A stretch of 64,000 nucleotides of DNA from Bombus terrestris. Lineage: Eukaryota; Arthropoda; Insecta; Hymenoptera; Apidae. The stretch lies in contig NC_063274.1 in the NCBI RefSeq assembly GCF_910591885.1, positions 6,634,001 through 6,698,000 of the forward strand. Direction: 5' to 3'. A program made the position numbers and the translations under genes. A model generated the notes under the pieces. That model did not search any database, was not told the DNA's origin, and saw only the letters and a program-made list of their open reading frames with translations. This document shows positions 1 to 13,800 of this stretch, in pieces; the first letter of the stretch is position 1; each line of letters starts with the position of its first letter.

Positions 1-599
1 AAATAGATACAACTTATTATAAATACATGTAATGAATCATATAATTAATAATACAGATTAAGATACATTAAGCACGATACAAATAACAAATATGTATGCT
101 TAAAAGGTAATCAATTATTCATATTGTAATTGGATTACGATACTTCCACTGGATTATATTTCCAAATAAATTTTCGTCTGTACAAAGTTCCCGCTGCTAA
201 AGTTTTGTCGTCAAATTATACTAAAGATGATTAATTGCAATAATTCAATCGATTAGGTTTTCCACAAAACCAACTAAATTATCGCAACCGTTATCGATAA
301 ATCCTCAATAAACTAACGCATCGTCGCGCAATCTTCCGCACGAAACACGCAGTCATAGTCATTCCTACATCGATCGTTCTTCGCTTCATCGAAAAAATGT
401 CACCAACGGTCGAATATCTACGGAAAATCCTACTTTAACGCACATCGCGTGTATTATTTACAATCTACTATCTTTACTTTTACCAAACTCCACTGCCAAA
501 CTCAACCATTGCTGGAGAAAACGCTCGTTGAAATTCCACTTCGAAAAACATGCATCCAAGAACCACACCTCAATTTCTCGTTTATGAGAACGCGAGTGA

Positions 600-900
600 T
601 CAAACAGATCGCGAGAGGAGGTATGCAATGGCGATCGGTGATGGTGATTTTCGCGAGCTGGTGGACCGCGGGGTCGGAGGGTCGGGCGTTTTCGGCCGGG
701 CCCGTGACGGCAACCCCGTTGGGGCCGGTCGATGCTTGATATATCGGCTCGTAAAAAACGCCGGGAATAAAATATCTCCGCGGGATCTCGGGGCGAAGGT
801 CGGCGTCGCCGAAAGGGCCCCTCGCCGCGGCGCACCGCGTTTATGGGTGACCGGGTACACGGACGCGCGGCCCTCGCACACGTACCCATAGGTGCGAACA
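600..900. other. CpG-dense GC-rich block without a recognised gene
   Basis: It stands out sharply from the AT-rich first 600 bases. Few TA dinucleotides occur, so several frames on both strands stay open, which explains the overlapping open frames here. It could be a promoter or conserved regulatory block. No TATA box, initiator or splice-bounded exon can be assigned with confidence. Confidence 0.45.
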
Positions 901-3900
901 TTGTTAACAAGTCCCGTATTTTATACACCGAAGCAGAAAACAACCGGCCGGCTGCCGGCGAAGGGATCTCTGTGGACCAGGGGTGCTCCGTCACCCTCTT
1001 TCCGCGGTTTCACCGTGAATCCTAAATAAGATCAACCTAGGGATTGGTCCAATATTGATTTCATTCGCGTGGCATGTTGTTTACACAACAACTGGAACTT
1101 CTATATCTTTGTTTCAGCGCGCGTGTTTCGAAAGGTAACGATTGGTTCGATTTAGGAAGACAAACGTTAATTATAATGTTCCGCAAGGATGAAATTAGCT
1201 GTTATCTAAAGGTAGCTTTAGAGAGTGACGACACTTTATTTGTAAATTTATGCCGAAGCTTTCTTAGATTATATTTTTACATTCGACTTTCTTAAGAACT
1301 ACCAATCGGTGCTATTCATATTGTAAAAAGTTCACAGCATGTCGGAGGATTTCAATGTTGAAATTCCATAGCCTACGAGCTTCAAATACCAACGAAACTA
1401 TTTTTCCAAGCAATTCGAAAAGAATTCGATAATACTGCTATCGAGTAACTTACAAATCCAAAGAACCAACTTCGAACCTATTTACCGCAACTTTCGCGAT
1501 TGAACCTTTAAAATTTACGCCTCGGTTGATAATCTGTTACTTCGAATGTTTTAAACGCCATGGCTAGTTTTTCTTTCTATTCTTATTTACTTCGAATATT
1601 TTGTGCACCTTAGTTCCCGTCTGCTTGCAATTTCCAACACGTGCTGCAACGCTTTCGTCGCACCTCGACGGATAGAAAAATTGGACACTGTAATCTTCTG
1701 AAACTAGAGGAAGAATATAAAGTGGAATATCGCCGTGGTGGCGATCGACTGGCTAGGCCCGCGGGTAGAAAGCTCGGGACGCGCTTAGAGCACATCCAGG
1801 TCGGCGGGCGCATAAATCGCGCGAGCTCGAGCGCAAGCGGTCGCAGCATGGAACGCGGTCCATGTGAATAATTGTAACATAAATAAAAGGTCGATCGCGG
1901 CGACGTCCATTAACGCGTGTTAGGGCGACGTTAATCCACTGAAACGCATTTAAATTTCCACGCTTATGTCCGGCCCACGGACAATGTAAATAATTCTTGA
2001 TCGATCGGATATCGATTACCGGCACAAGAGGACGATCGTGCATTTACATATAGATAGCGCTGTCAATGTAACTTATTACACCAATAACCGACAGATATAT
2101 CAATTTATCCTCGTTTCGTCTCTTTGTTTCTTCCTCTCCCTCATCCTTTCTATTTCCATTTCTATTCTTTTTTTTTCTCTCACGATACCTTTTTCCATAC
2201 TGATAAAGTGTATCTCCAACGTTGCTGGCCACTGTTAAATTTTACGCTCGAGCAAACATCATCATTTGCATTTCACACTTACACTTATTACTACGCGATT
2301 CCTCTTTTGTTTTAAAAAAATTGATTCGTATCAAAGAAGCAGATGTATTTCGTATGTTTCATGATCTTTATGCAGGGATGAGCTACTGGCGTAGCTCAAA
2401 GAGATCACGCAAGAGAAGACAGAATGAAATTGAGAACCCTGTTGGTCGGCGACGATATTTTCAAAGGCTGTTGCTCGACCAGCCATAATTCCAAGCATAA
2501 ACACCGATTTGGCACGAGCACCGTGTCTCAACGCGTTGTGGAACAATGAAAACTGTTTACCGTGATTAACTCCTCGCACGAACGAGAGCGAAAATGCGAG
2601 AGCGGCTCGTTGTCGATTCACACGTCACCGATATGCGAACGAAGAAGTTTAAAAAATCGATGACTCATAGCTAAAAGGATTCGTCCGTTTGGGAAAAAAG
2701 AAGGTTGGCACGTATAGCTTCTTGATGGAAAGTTGTAATATACGTCCGGAATAAAGCAATTTGGTAACATATCGTCTATTCAGTTCGATTTCTGCTAGAG
2801 CTGTAATTTTTTACGTATCTTTCTACGCGGATGCAATGTGGAGAAAGGAAAGTGGTTTACTTGGAGTAACGCGTCGTGCCGATCTACGCTAATGACTGGT
2901 GCATAAATATACCGTCACCGACAGCAACGTATCGTGAGACCAATGTCCTTCGAACCGTTTTGTTATTTAGGTTGCTGGCGTAACGCGCGAACATTAATTC
3001 ATTAATTAGTGTCGGTGTACCTTATGCGAATACGAGCGAAGACCGCGATATTACTCGTACGTTTAGTCGTCCGAGTGATTCGTCGTTGTTCGTTCGTTAC
3101 TAGACTGCGTTACGAGATCTAGCGATTGCTTATCGAATAAAAACAAGATTCGCATGGAAGAAAAATCGTGGTAGATTTTGTGTAACGGAATACAACTTCC
3201 TCGCGTTCCTTTTAATTTATCATCGTCGAATGCGATTTATGGCAGAAAAATCGAGATAAAAAACATCGTCGAAGTACCGTACTCGATTACTCGCTATCGA
3301 ATACATAAATTACAAAGAACAATCAAGTCGAGCACGCTTGAAACCAACCCCCAACTCTCGCTCGACGTGCGTCGGTACATCGACACCGCGAATCCTCCAG
3401 AAACAGCTCGGCTAGTCTTCCGGTATCATCGTTGCATCTCGAAACGCAATTTTACACCGCGCGTAACGATCGTACTCGTTACGTTAGCCGGACCGCTATC
3501 ATATCGAATGGAACGCCGCAAAGTCAGGCATATCGGTCGGTGCATCGTTATGTATCGAAGAACGGGGAGGAAAAACTCGTCGATCAACGACGAGCCAGAT
3601 GGGGTGGTTAGAGGAAGACAGGACGACGGGGTTGCTTCGAAAGAAAGAAGAGAAAAGAGAAGGAGAGATGGTTGTCCAGCGAGCCGGAGGCCACGGCACA
3701 GGAGGATCCGCGCCACTTACCGTCGATTCGCTTTATTTTACCGAGGCGCTTCCGGATATTCCCCGCACGTGGTGCTCGGTCAGGAGGTTAGGTTAAGGAG
3801 CAGCGGAGGCACTCGTTGGTCCCCTCCTTCCGCCGGTGGCTCCAGGGGATGGATGGAAAAGGGTTTCACCGACGACGGGGCAAACGAGTTCGGTTCTGTT

Positions 3901-3914
3901 CGGTCTACTCGGGA

Positions 3915-4020
3915 CGGGGTGGCGGTGGAAGAAGCGGAGGAGGAGGAGGTGGGAAAGGTGGAGGCGGAGGATGGGGTGACGATGGCAGAAAGTAGGAGGA
4001 CGACGAGAAGCGAGAGAGGA
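3915..4020. repeat. purine-rich GGA/GAA low-complexity tract
   Basis: Dominated by GGAGGAGG, GAAGAAG and GGTGGAGGCGG words. The plus strand is almost free of stops here, which creates a spurious Glu/Gly/Val-rich frame. Confidence 0.8.
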
Positions 4021-5429
4021 GTGGACGGCTGGCTGGAGAAGAGGTTAAAAGAGGGAAAGAGGATAGAGTGGGTCGGAAGGGGATCGCCGCTGCCTCCTGC
4101 ACGCTGGCCCTCGGGGGCGGCGTATTGATCCGGAGGCGGCGGCGGTCATCCGGCCGCTAATTAAATGCCAATCGCCAACCTCATCCCCGTCAACTTCCCC
4201 TGCCACTGTCTCACCCCACTCTCGGCTCCTTTATCCACCAGCAGCACCCCGCCCTCAAACTACACTCGATTCACCCTCTACTTGTTCGGTGCTGGTCTCC
4301 TGCGGACCCGTCCCTTTTCAACCCGTCCACCACCGCCATATCCTGTCCGATATCGCCATATCCCGAACCCAACTCCTACGGTCCTCGCGACCACGCAGAC
4401 TATCAGCTTTCGCGATATTTTACCGCGATACCTGCATTACTTTTATCGTGTCGACCGCGATAATTCGATGATTAGATGCGTAAGGATATTCTTGCCGAAT
4501 GCGGGATCGTTGGGAATACTGCACATTCGTTAAGACGATGACCGAACCGAACAGTGTTTCAGTTGATATTCCAGACACACTGTTTCAGACACTTACAGAC
4601 GAAGAAAAAGCTAGAAAAGCAAGATTGCCACTAGGTACAAGCTTTTCGTCTCCTCGTGATTTACTCGCGCAATTCTCGCGCAGCCGGCGACGAGGTAAAC
4701 CAGTCACGTTCGGATGGAGTTTGGAGGATTGCAAAGGGATCGAAGGAGAAAGAGAGACAGGCAACGGGTCTAGATAGCCAGAAGGGATCAGCTGTGCTCT
4801 TCCGAAAGCGGAGTCCCATGGGAAGTCAATCAACCGACCTTTCTTCGATCGCCGCGAAGGGGTGGACTCGCGATTCCGATCCCGCAGAAAATTCCGTTTC
4901 ATTGAGCTCGGCGATACTCGTTTCGATTTTACGCTTCAAAGAAGTTTCAGTGACAAAGTAAAATTTAAAAAATAATTTATACGACAGACTAATCCAGATT
5001 TTCGAACATCAAACTTCGTCTACCAAGTTACAACCTGACGTAGCGCGTTACGCGCGATCAATCGTAAATATTTCGCCTCGTTGAACTGATCAACGTTACA
5101 CGGCAAATTCGCTGTAGCTGAAAATCGCCGGTCGAAACACGAAAACTCCGTTACCTCCAAGTCGAACGTTCGAAAGGGATAGCGGATCGTTTAATCGGCC
5201 ATTAGACGCGCTCGAAGCCGCGTCGAGGAGGAAGCAACGTCACCGACGATCATCGATTTCGCGAAAGTGGTCGACCACTCCTGCCTACACTCGCACATAG
5301 ACGTACACAAATACGCTTCGTGGCACTATATTAAATCGAAAGCGAGTGCTTCCGAGCCAACTGGCTTTTTCAGAAGCGAGCTCCCATTGGCGGTCGAGTA
5401 GCCCCTTCTTTATTCGAGGCGGTGTTAAT

Positions 5430-5560
5430 TGGCGCGGAAGTAATTAAGAGATGGCCACCCCCGGGGGCCCCGCCATCCCCCAGGCACACGAACCCCCTCA
5501 GGCTAACGAGCGAGCGTTGCTCCCGGAGATGGCAGCGTCGTGATTAATAACAAGGTCCTC
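5430..5560. promoter_or_regulatory. candidate regulatory block: TAATTAA beside a C/G run
   Basis: TAATTAAGAG at 5441 is followed by a palindromic C/G run, CCCCCGGGGGCCCC, at about 5458-5471, then ATGGCAGCGTCGTGATTAAT. No coding frame crosses it cleanly. Confidence 0.18.
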
Positions 5561-8500
5561 TCGAAACCTTAGCGTGCAGCCTCCACTCGCGCGGTAACTC
5601 GTAGGTGAAATTCCACCCGGTGTCCGCGTACACCGCGGTGGCTGTGCCACGAGGAAGGAGTCCGCTCGTTCTTCCCTTCGCCGTAAACTATTATCTCGTT
5701 GCCTCGTTCCTTAGCGCGGAATTTTCTTTTTCAGCGTCGAACGATGGGCAGCGTGCTCATCGATCACTATCCAGTTAACGCGTTCGCGCGTTACCTTGGC
5801 GATCGAACGGTCGAAACATCCAGGCTGATTGGTTTCGGTTACATAAACAGTTTTCGTGGTGTTGGTTTCATTAAAACTTTTTTATTTCACCGGTTGCGGG
5901 TAGTGATTGGACGAGGTGGATGGTTTAGAAGGTTTGGTTGTGTTCCAAGCTGGAGAATGATTGGATAGGGAAAGTATCGTAATAGATGAGATTTCAGGTA
6001 GCAGGAGACAGACGAGGGGAGACGAATATATAGGGTGAATTTTTTGGTGCGCGGTATATGGTTGAGTCGATGAAGCGTTAGAACGTTTTAGAAGAATTGT
6101 TTGTTACGATACGAAGCCATCTTGTTCAACGCGTGAAAGGAATTGCAGGAGTCGGGGTTGTTTTAATATGGAACGTGCTTTAATTTCGAAATTCCGCGCT
6201 CTACGCACGCCAGATGCCGACGAAAATATTTTTGTCGATATTTGGAAAAAATCCGATGGTACCTCATCGGCAGACTCGATCCACTGCAAATTGTTTTTCA
6301 ATGTTTTTTCTTCTCCATCGAACGCAATCTCTTCGACGAGAAAATTTCCAGATATACACGTAGCTATAATTATCTTGCGCCCGCGGTAAAACTCTTAAGC
6401 AAGAACCGTAAAGCGTCGTAGAAGATTAGAAGAACCCACCGTGACCAATGATTCAACCCTACAAATTCCCAAATAGCTTAAACGATAATTTAATATCGTC
6501 GAGGAAACCAGACGGACCGGTATCCTCGACATTCCTTGTACAATACAAAACGAAAGAAAAACGCGCGAAACTGTGTCGAGTCGAGGGTCGGACCGGCTCC
6601 TAATCGTTGCATCGGACGAAATTGTGGCCCTGGTTGTTTGCAAGATCGAACGAATCGATCGAAAGCTGCGGGCCAGTCGAGTGGGAGTCCGATCTGCAAT
6701 AGGATCTCGGTGAACAGAACGAGCAGAAAGCGAGCTAGAGCCCCGGACCCGGGGAAGGGCGTAGACAACGCGTTTATGTATGTATGTATCGATCGGATAT
6801 TTATGAAGATTCGGGAAGAACGAACGATGATCCGCATCTGCCGCCCCATTAGGCTAACCCAGGCCCATAGCTGGGGGCGCCAGGTGTGACCTCCTCGGCT
6901 CTCTAATGACGACCAGCCGCGATAATCCGGTCGGCCGCGTCGATCCCGCCGCGGATATATCCAACAGATTGATATGGTTCGATGAGAGACGACCGGAATC
7001 CCTGGCAACCATACTCCGCTTCGGGAACGCTGCGTGCAATCTTTTCGCTTCGACGACTGCTCGAATTCGAGGAACGATTTTTTGTGTGCCACTTGTTCTG
7101 GGGAAACAATAAGATTAAAATATTATCGGCATTATAAGAGTACTCGGATTATTCTACGAACAGCAGCGGTGGATTTTCTAACGCAAAGATAAATGACAGG
7201 CGTATCGTTTGCGAAATATTTAAATAACAATTCTTCGGAAAATTCTACTTACGTACGGTACGGTGTTACAACCACGAATTCCATCGTTAATCTAATTTCG
7301 TTTGCGGACGATAATCAGCGCTCCGAAGTCAGATATTTGTCACCATAATCGATCAACCCCGATCAATTTTCCTCTCTCGTGGAAGCATCGATCGAAAGGA
7401 GGGACGCGTATATGCACGTCCATTTTTAGGATATTCGAAACGAGCACAAGAATTTCCCTCTAAAATATCGCCTTTGTAGTTAATCTCCGACTGAAGAGAA
7501 CGGATGGGAACGGGACCGAGGGATGAGTGCCTATCGTGGTGCAGGAAACGATCCAGTTATATCCTCTAGCGGAATGATTCGTCGAGGTAGTGGCATAATT
7601 CAACCGTCGACGCGTAGTTTACTAAATGGTTGCATAGTCCACGCATTAGTCGATTTTCTTTGCGATGCGGAGTCATTTGCTTGCAACCGACAAGAAGTTA
7701 CGGAAGAAACGGCTCTTCTGAAAGAAACCACGTAATGGTTATTTTGATACACGCTTCGTAATTTAGCTACGTTTTCATGTTTTCGCAACCATTGGTGTGA
7801 ATATTCTATAAAATGAAGTCTTAATACGATAAAATATATTTTCTTCAACCGAGAAGATGAGAAATCAAGTAAAGCGAACAAGATGAAGAAGACAAATTAT
7901 CGATAACAATTTTATTATTACGGTAGAAACGGTTGAACGACAGGAACACCAACTTTTCAAAGCCACTGTCCTTCTACATATTATCCGCGTAATTTCTCAT
8001 TTCAGTGACGATCCTCCATTCCTCTCGAATACCTACACTGTCGTTATTTTCGAAGGTATGCGCGTGTAACAGGATTTCTTTGGGAAGAACTGGCAACCGT
8101 TGTCCCAGAATCGCTTAATGGCCACACACACCGAGGGGGGAATACGAGTTCGAATTGAAAAGAAAAGACGAAAGAAGGGGCGAGTGGCCGAAGAAAGAAA
8201 GGGTGATTACACGATCTCCTTCGTATTCTTCGCTATCCTCTTTCTCTTTCTCTGGTCCTTTGTTCCTCCTTCTATCTTTGTCCTACCGACGTTCGTTACT
8301 CATCCCCTTGATTTCTCGTTCGCGAAGTCATTCGGGGATTCTGGCGCGTCATTTCCCGTAATGCGATATATACCGAAGAAATCTCGAGCATCACTCCGGG
8401 GCTATTAATCTATTGGCAGGCTTCCAAGGCCAATGCACTTCTTGGGATACATATTCAATGACCGGGTCGTGGTTACGACCGCTCTTCCTGCACGACTGGA

Positions 8501-9400
8501 TTGATGATTTTTGGAGAACGGTCGGCCGAAGACTTTGGTCTTTACAGTACTTAACGGTTAATTATCCGGTTACGACCCGTGGTCGTGTGACAGAAATCGA
8601 GTTCTGTATGATGTATCGGTATAACGACGTGTTGGTTCTGCTTTTCGTTCCTGCCAGCCTCTTAGCCCTGTTTTAAGCACATTCCCCCGGTCGGTGGTCC
8701 TGGCCGTGATAAATTTCTTTCGGGTTACATTGCTTATTTAAACATTCATTAAGTCGAAAATCAATTTCCCTCGGATAGTAAAATCGCGACATAAATCAAA
8801 GACCCGCGACTCGATACCGTAACGTCAATCGCGATCGATCCAATCTTCAAAAATTCGTCTATCAGCGAATTGTATCGTCGTAGACTTCGCCTATTCCGCC
8901 AAGTCCGCGTAACCTACTTCCACCGTCGTTAATCCTCTTCCTTTCACCCTGAAACCTCTGGCGCGACGACCGCGTTTGCGTCACCCGGCGTCGTTCCGCC
9001 GACTTTCAAGCCGCGCCGCTTAGCCCACTTTCGACGTTCGCGTTCGGCTCGTCGAACCGTGTCGAAGACATCGCGGATCATCCCCGTGACGATCCCCTTC
9101 GCGCGACCCGGATTCCACCCTTAGGACGGATGCTTACGAAGCAGACGTCAAAACATTGGTGAAATATGAGGGCTAGGCTGGCGGAAGATCGATTCGCCGG
9201 CCACCCCTGAATGAAGAGGCTCGCATCCACCGGCTCTCCGGTTCGCATTGTTAAAAGCCCGTAATAGATTATGCATTAAACGCGAAGTAGAATAGGAGAG
9301 ATAGCGTAACAATGGATCAACCGCCGGCCTGGCCCCTCGGGGACTCCGTCGTACGTCATCCGTCGATCCTGAGATCATTATTATCCGGGGAATATAGCCG

Positions 9401-9425
9401 CTTCCTTCCTTCCTTCCTTCCTTCC
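9401..9425. repeat. (CTTC)n microsatellite
   Basis: Uninterrupted CTTC units over 25 bases. Confidence 0.9.
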
Positions 9426-10797
9426 ATCGCACGCTTTCACTCGCGCCAATATTCCTTCCTCTTTGCGCTTCAACGGGGATCGAAAGACGCGCGTCACGTT
9501 CCACGATCCGTTTCCACGTTTCCAACACACCCTTCACAGGCCTCTTTGGGAGCTCGACGACGTGAGAAGAAAGGCGAGTTCCGCGGAATTCTCCAGGTAC
9601 ACGAAATACAGCGTTAGGTGCTACTGGTGGATTTCGAAAACCTAAAGTGTATTTTTCAGAGTTAATGGAATAACGAGGATGTGCTTGGGAAAGTGGATCA
9701 GCGTATCCAATAGCTCGGTGGCAATGCACAGATATGAATCGAAGAAGGTTTACGAGTAATAGACCCATGAAATTTTGCATATTGCGGACTATGGGTGGCG
9801 GATGAAACACTGGTAATGTTAATTTCACGAATGCAAAAAAGAGAGGACTGTCCTAATAGGTTACTTAATCTCGTCGCGTCTTAACGCTCTGATGCGCTTG
9901 AACAAAGGAGTTCGCACTTTCGATTGCGGTCCGATTCCAGCGAAAGTGAGAGCAGTTTCATTGGAAATCATTAAGGAAGACCCGATCCTTTCACGGTTAA
10001 GCAATTACCGATCAATTATCGAACAATTTATAGTCGATATCGGTTTATCCACGTGTCCGTAGCTCTTTAACGCACGATATAATCGAATAATCCTCGATGC
10101 AGCGTTTCCTTTATTAACGAGAAATACCCATCGTAATAACTGTCTCGTAATTTTCTTCGTTGTTTCCACAAACTTTGATCCTAAAATTGAAAAGAGTCGG
10201 AAAAAATCTCCGTCGTCCAAGTGGCGTGTTAGCATCGTCTCGCTAACAACACCGTTATCTCACACTCGCTAAAATCCTTGGAATCACAACCAGGAGTATG
10301 AAACGGTTCCCTAAAATGTCCCCCCGACCAGGGGTCCCTAGATCCTCGAGTCCGTGGACCGAAGAACCCAGTCCCAGCTGAATTACCGGCCATTTCGTCG
10401 TGGCTTTCGTCCAGCGCAAAAATAATGCATGTAATCTGCCCCGTAAAACCGTTTGACCTCTCGTCCCTGTGTAGAACGTCTAACCCTAGCATTACCAAAA
10501 TCTCCAGGCCCGGTGATCTCGAAGGGGACAAAGAGGAAGAGTGCGAGAGCAAGAGGGGGTGGAAGGAAGAACGGGGAATTTGACGCGATCACGAGAATTA
10601 CGGGCGAGGCGACGTGACTCCATATGTGAGATATTACGCGAACGTGTAATTTCACTATTACGGCTAATCTGTTGACATTAGAGAACAGTCGGGCAAATTG
10701 TTGGGTCTCCGAATGCGGAGCGATGCGTTGGTCGTGCGGTGGCCATTATGTTAAACAGTTTAAACTATTCTCTAAGCGGAGGATCTTCCCAAACGAC

Positions 10798-10823
10798 CAC
10801 CGCCGCCGCCGCCACCACCACCG
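10798..10823. repeat. (CGC)n/(CAC)n trinucleotide repeat
   Basis: Four CCG-type units run directly into three CCA-type units. It would encode Pro or Ala/Thr runs if translated, but no gene is evident. Confidence 0.85.
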
Positions 10824-13800
10824 TTATTTCCTCTTCGTCTCTACTGCTCTCTGCTTCTCGATCAGCGACAAGGGGAGATCGTTTTTCAGTTTAGACGATG
10901 AGGACGACGCGCGTTCGTTCTCCTAATCGCCGTCCTCGGGCCCCGGACACGATCGATCCGCGACCGATCACGCAAAATTGTGAACGCAGAGAGTTTGCCT
11001 TCTTCGATCCGGCAATTTTGCCCCCGCGTTAGCCCAGGATAGAGAACGGTTGTAATTTGCAGCCGCCTTTTCACAGACCGCTTCGCCGGTGATATCGTAG
11101 CCGCGAGGCTACTCGACTTTAGCTTCGTTCGACTGATTTTTTGATTTGTGCACGAGCTAACAAAATTCGAGGTACTCTATGGTTTCGTACGATGGTCCTA
11201 GGTTACGTTTAAAAGTTAAGCTTCAGGCTAGTTACTTCGTTAAGTCCTATGTAATTTAATACATCTGTGGCGCGATCGTCATCGGCCAAATAAAAACTAA
11301 TCAAAGTGCAAAGTTGTTCGAAGAAGAATCATGCGCGAGGATTAGGCAGGCAGGTACGCGATCCTCGAAAGCGGTTGACGGATGAAAACGTGTCACGTCG
11401 AAAAATACCAACAATTACGGGTACGGCGCACGAAATCGGAAAGGTCAATCCTCTCGAACGCGAAGAAAAAAAGGAGGAGAGGAGCCGGTCGCGATAATAA
11501 TACCGGTGGAAGAATGAGAATAAGAAATTGCGTACCGATCGAACGATCCTTTCGAAAAGAGAGATGGACGGCCGACAGCTGGGAGACGACCGCGAAACAC
11601 CATGAACCACGCGCGCCGATCGAAAACCGCATATCTTCCCGCAAGGTTTTCATTGTCGAGTCGTTACGTCACCCTTGTCGCTTCCACGAGGACGCGTCGC
11701 CGTAACATCGATTGTCGACAGTCATCCGGAACGATTGAGCGGCGGTGACCTTCGCGCAATTAAAACCCCTTGAGGTTTCTCAGGCGTCACCGGTGAAAAC
11801 GGTTGACAATGTCGACGCGCCATGAATATGCTTTTGATGTAACGGAGCCGGACGACTCGGCCGTGGATTCCTCGGCTCCCTTGCTTCGTCCATCTACAGG
11901 CTCGTTCAAAGGTAGCATCTGATAAACGAGACGCGGCGATGTCGATCGACCAGGTCGCATCAAATCCGATAGCGTCGCGCTATGTTGACAATTTCTGTAG
12001 AATTTATGCTTAGAATATTTAGAACTTGTAGAAGTTATATTTATATAACCTAACCCTTCTGAATCGAAACGTTCTACGTAGCACCTTTTTGTTTTTCAAA
12101 ATATTTGATTCGAAATATTTGAAATTTCTCCAGTCATCTGCCATTTACGTAATGCTGTATCGTATAGACTGTTACCAGGTGACGATTAAATGATTCAAAT
12201 TTACCAAAGATACAGTATACGATGTTTGAATTGACCTGTATCCATTCAAGGAAGCATCGAGCATATCCTACGCGTTCCTCGCTGCAGCGGCCATCAGCGA
12301 CACGAAGGAATCGGTGATTAATGATTATTGACGTTTTGCAAACGCGACAAACCGTACAGGATGTTCTCAACGACGAACGGCTGGACGAGAACGGTCTCGT
12401 TCGTAATAGTCGACTGTTTTGCTGCAACCGGTCATCAACGTTCTGGATCGTTTCGACGCTGATCAACGAAGACGCTACGCTGAAGACAGTGCCGAGGAAA
12501 ACTGGTTTGACGTAGACGTCGTGGCTACGAGTTCGCGGATCGACATTTATGAAGCCACCGCGACGTTTCCGAAGGCGATATTTCGCAGATGGCATTTATT
12601 AACTGCTCGCGCGTTATTTCGAGACGCGCAGCTGCCTTTGGTCCGTTTGCCGCAGCGTTTCGGTCTCCGAGAAATTGGAATTTTGTTCCCTGTGGAATTT
12701 TCTGCTAACCGAAACGATCTCGTTGCATTGTTAGTTATCGTGAGACGCTTCCAGCGAGACGGTTGTTAGACGGAAGATCTGACTGTGGATCTTGTGGAAA
12801 AAGACAACCCTGTCTTCTTGAAGCGATCAGTAATCGTTGAGCGCTGTTAGCATACATCAACATATTAAAAATCACGAATGTTTGATAGTTGCCGTGAAAT
12901 ATATGTCGAAATTTGTACGATACAAAGCCAGATGGAAAACAAAAATTTGTTGGCATATTAAACCTGGCAGGAGTACTGAAAATCCGATCAGCAATGAAAT
13001 GCATTAAGTGCTTGGTAATTTTATTTCTTGCGGTTTTATATTACGCGCGTACTATCGTATTTTTTAATTTAATCGTATTATTTCGTATTTCATTTGTTAT
13101 GCATTAAAAGCAGAAAATGGAATATGATATATGGAAACATAGTTTCATATTTTGCGTGCATTCAAAAAATCTAATAATCCTGGCGAAAGTAACCACATTT
13201 CATACTGTCTCGAAAGCATAATATACGCTGATATTCGTTTCAGAAGGTACAACATATTCGTACACACCTCGAAACGTATCATTTCTTTCGAAAACCGCAT
13301 CGGTAATCGCACCGTGGGACATTTTCGCAGAGAAAAGCCGAGAATGGCGTGCCTCGATGCGTGGATCGAAACGCCACGACCGAAACGACGAACGCAGGAT
13401 GAGACACAACAATGAACGCCATCGATGTCGGTCGGGACACAAATTACAGACGATGGCGGCATGGGCATCCCTCGAAAGCGGTCCAAAGGGTGACAAGCCG
13501 GTCCGAGGATTCTTTTTCCATCGGTTGAGACCAATGGCGTCACCACTGCCACGAAATCCTCACACGCGCAAATTATTCTCGTATTATTCGGATAAAAGAT
13601 ATTCGGTGTTTGTATCGATATACCGATAATGAATCTCCTCTCTTCAAAAAAGTCGTCGATTAGCGGTTGATGTGTGTTTTAATTACACGTATTAGGTACA
13701 TTATCGATTAAAATTTTTGAGTTAACATAAAGTGCTTTTTGAGTTAAAATTTGAGTCCGTCATAAACTAAAGGTTAAGCACCGCTGCTTTGTATAGTTGT

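Larger units (their letters stand above)
1021..9400. other. no gene recognised
   Basis: Mixed AT-rich and CpG-rich sequence. The longest frame runs 3178-4128 but has its first ATG at 3505, and its composition is driven by purine tracts. At 5730 a good acceptor (TTTTCTTTTTCAG) precedes an ATG in favourable context at 5743, but the frame stops after about 75 codons with no convincing donor. A strong minus-strand donor, GACG|GTAAGTGG, lies at about 3712-3720 without a convincing exon. Confidence 0.5.

Noticed and set aside
3712..3840. Strong minus-strand donor GACG|GTAAGTGG with GC-rich upstream sequence
   Set aside because: It could be a 5' untranslated exon, but no start-site motif or downstream exon could be paired with it.
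3178..4128. Longest open frame in the window (316 codons, plus strand)
   Set aside because: It begins at TTG, and the first ATG is at 3505. Composition follows purine-rich low-complexity DNA, no domain is recognised, and the stop-poor tract explains its length.
5743..5968. ATG after a strong acceptor, about 75 codons
   Set aside because: Good acceptor and ATG context, but the frame ends in a stop without a clear donor, and the peptide resembles no family.
12040..12060. CCTAACCC-like words and similar TTAGG words near 3786
   Set aside because: Single or double units only; not a telomeric array.
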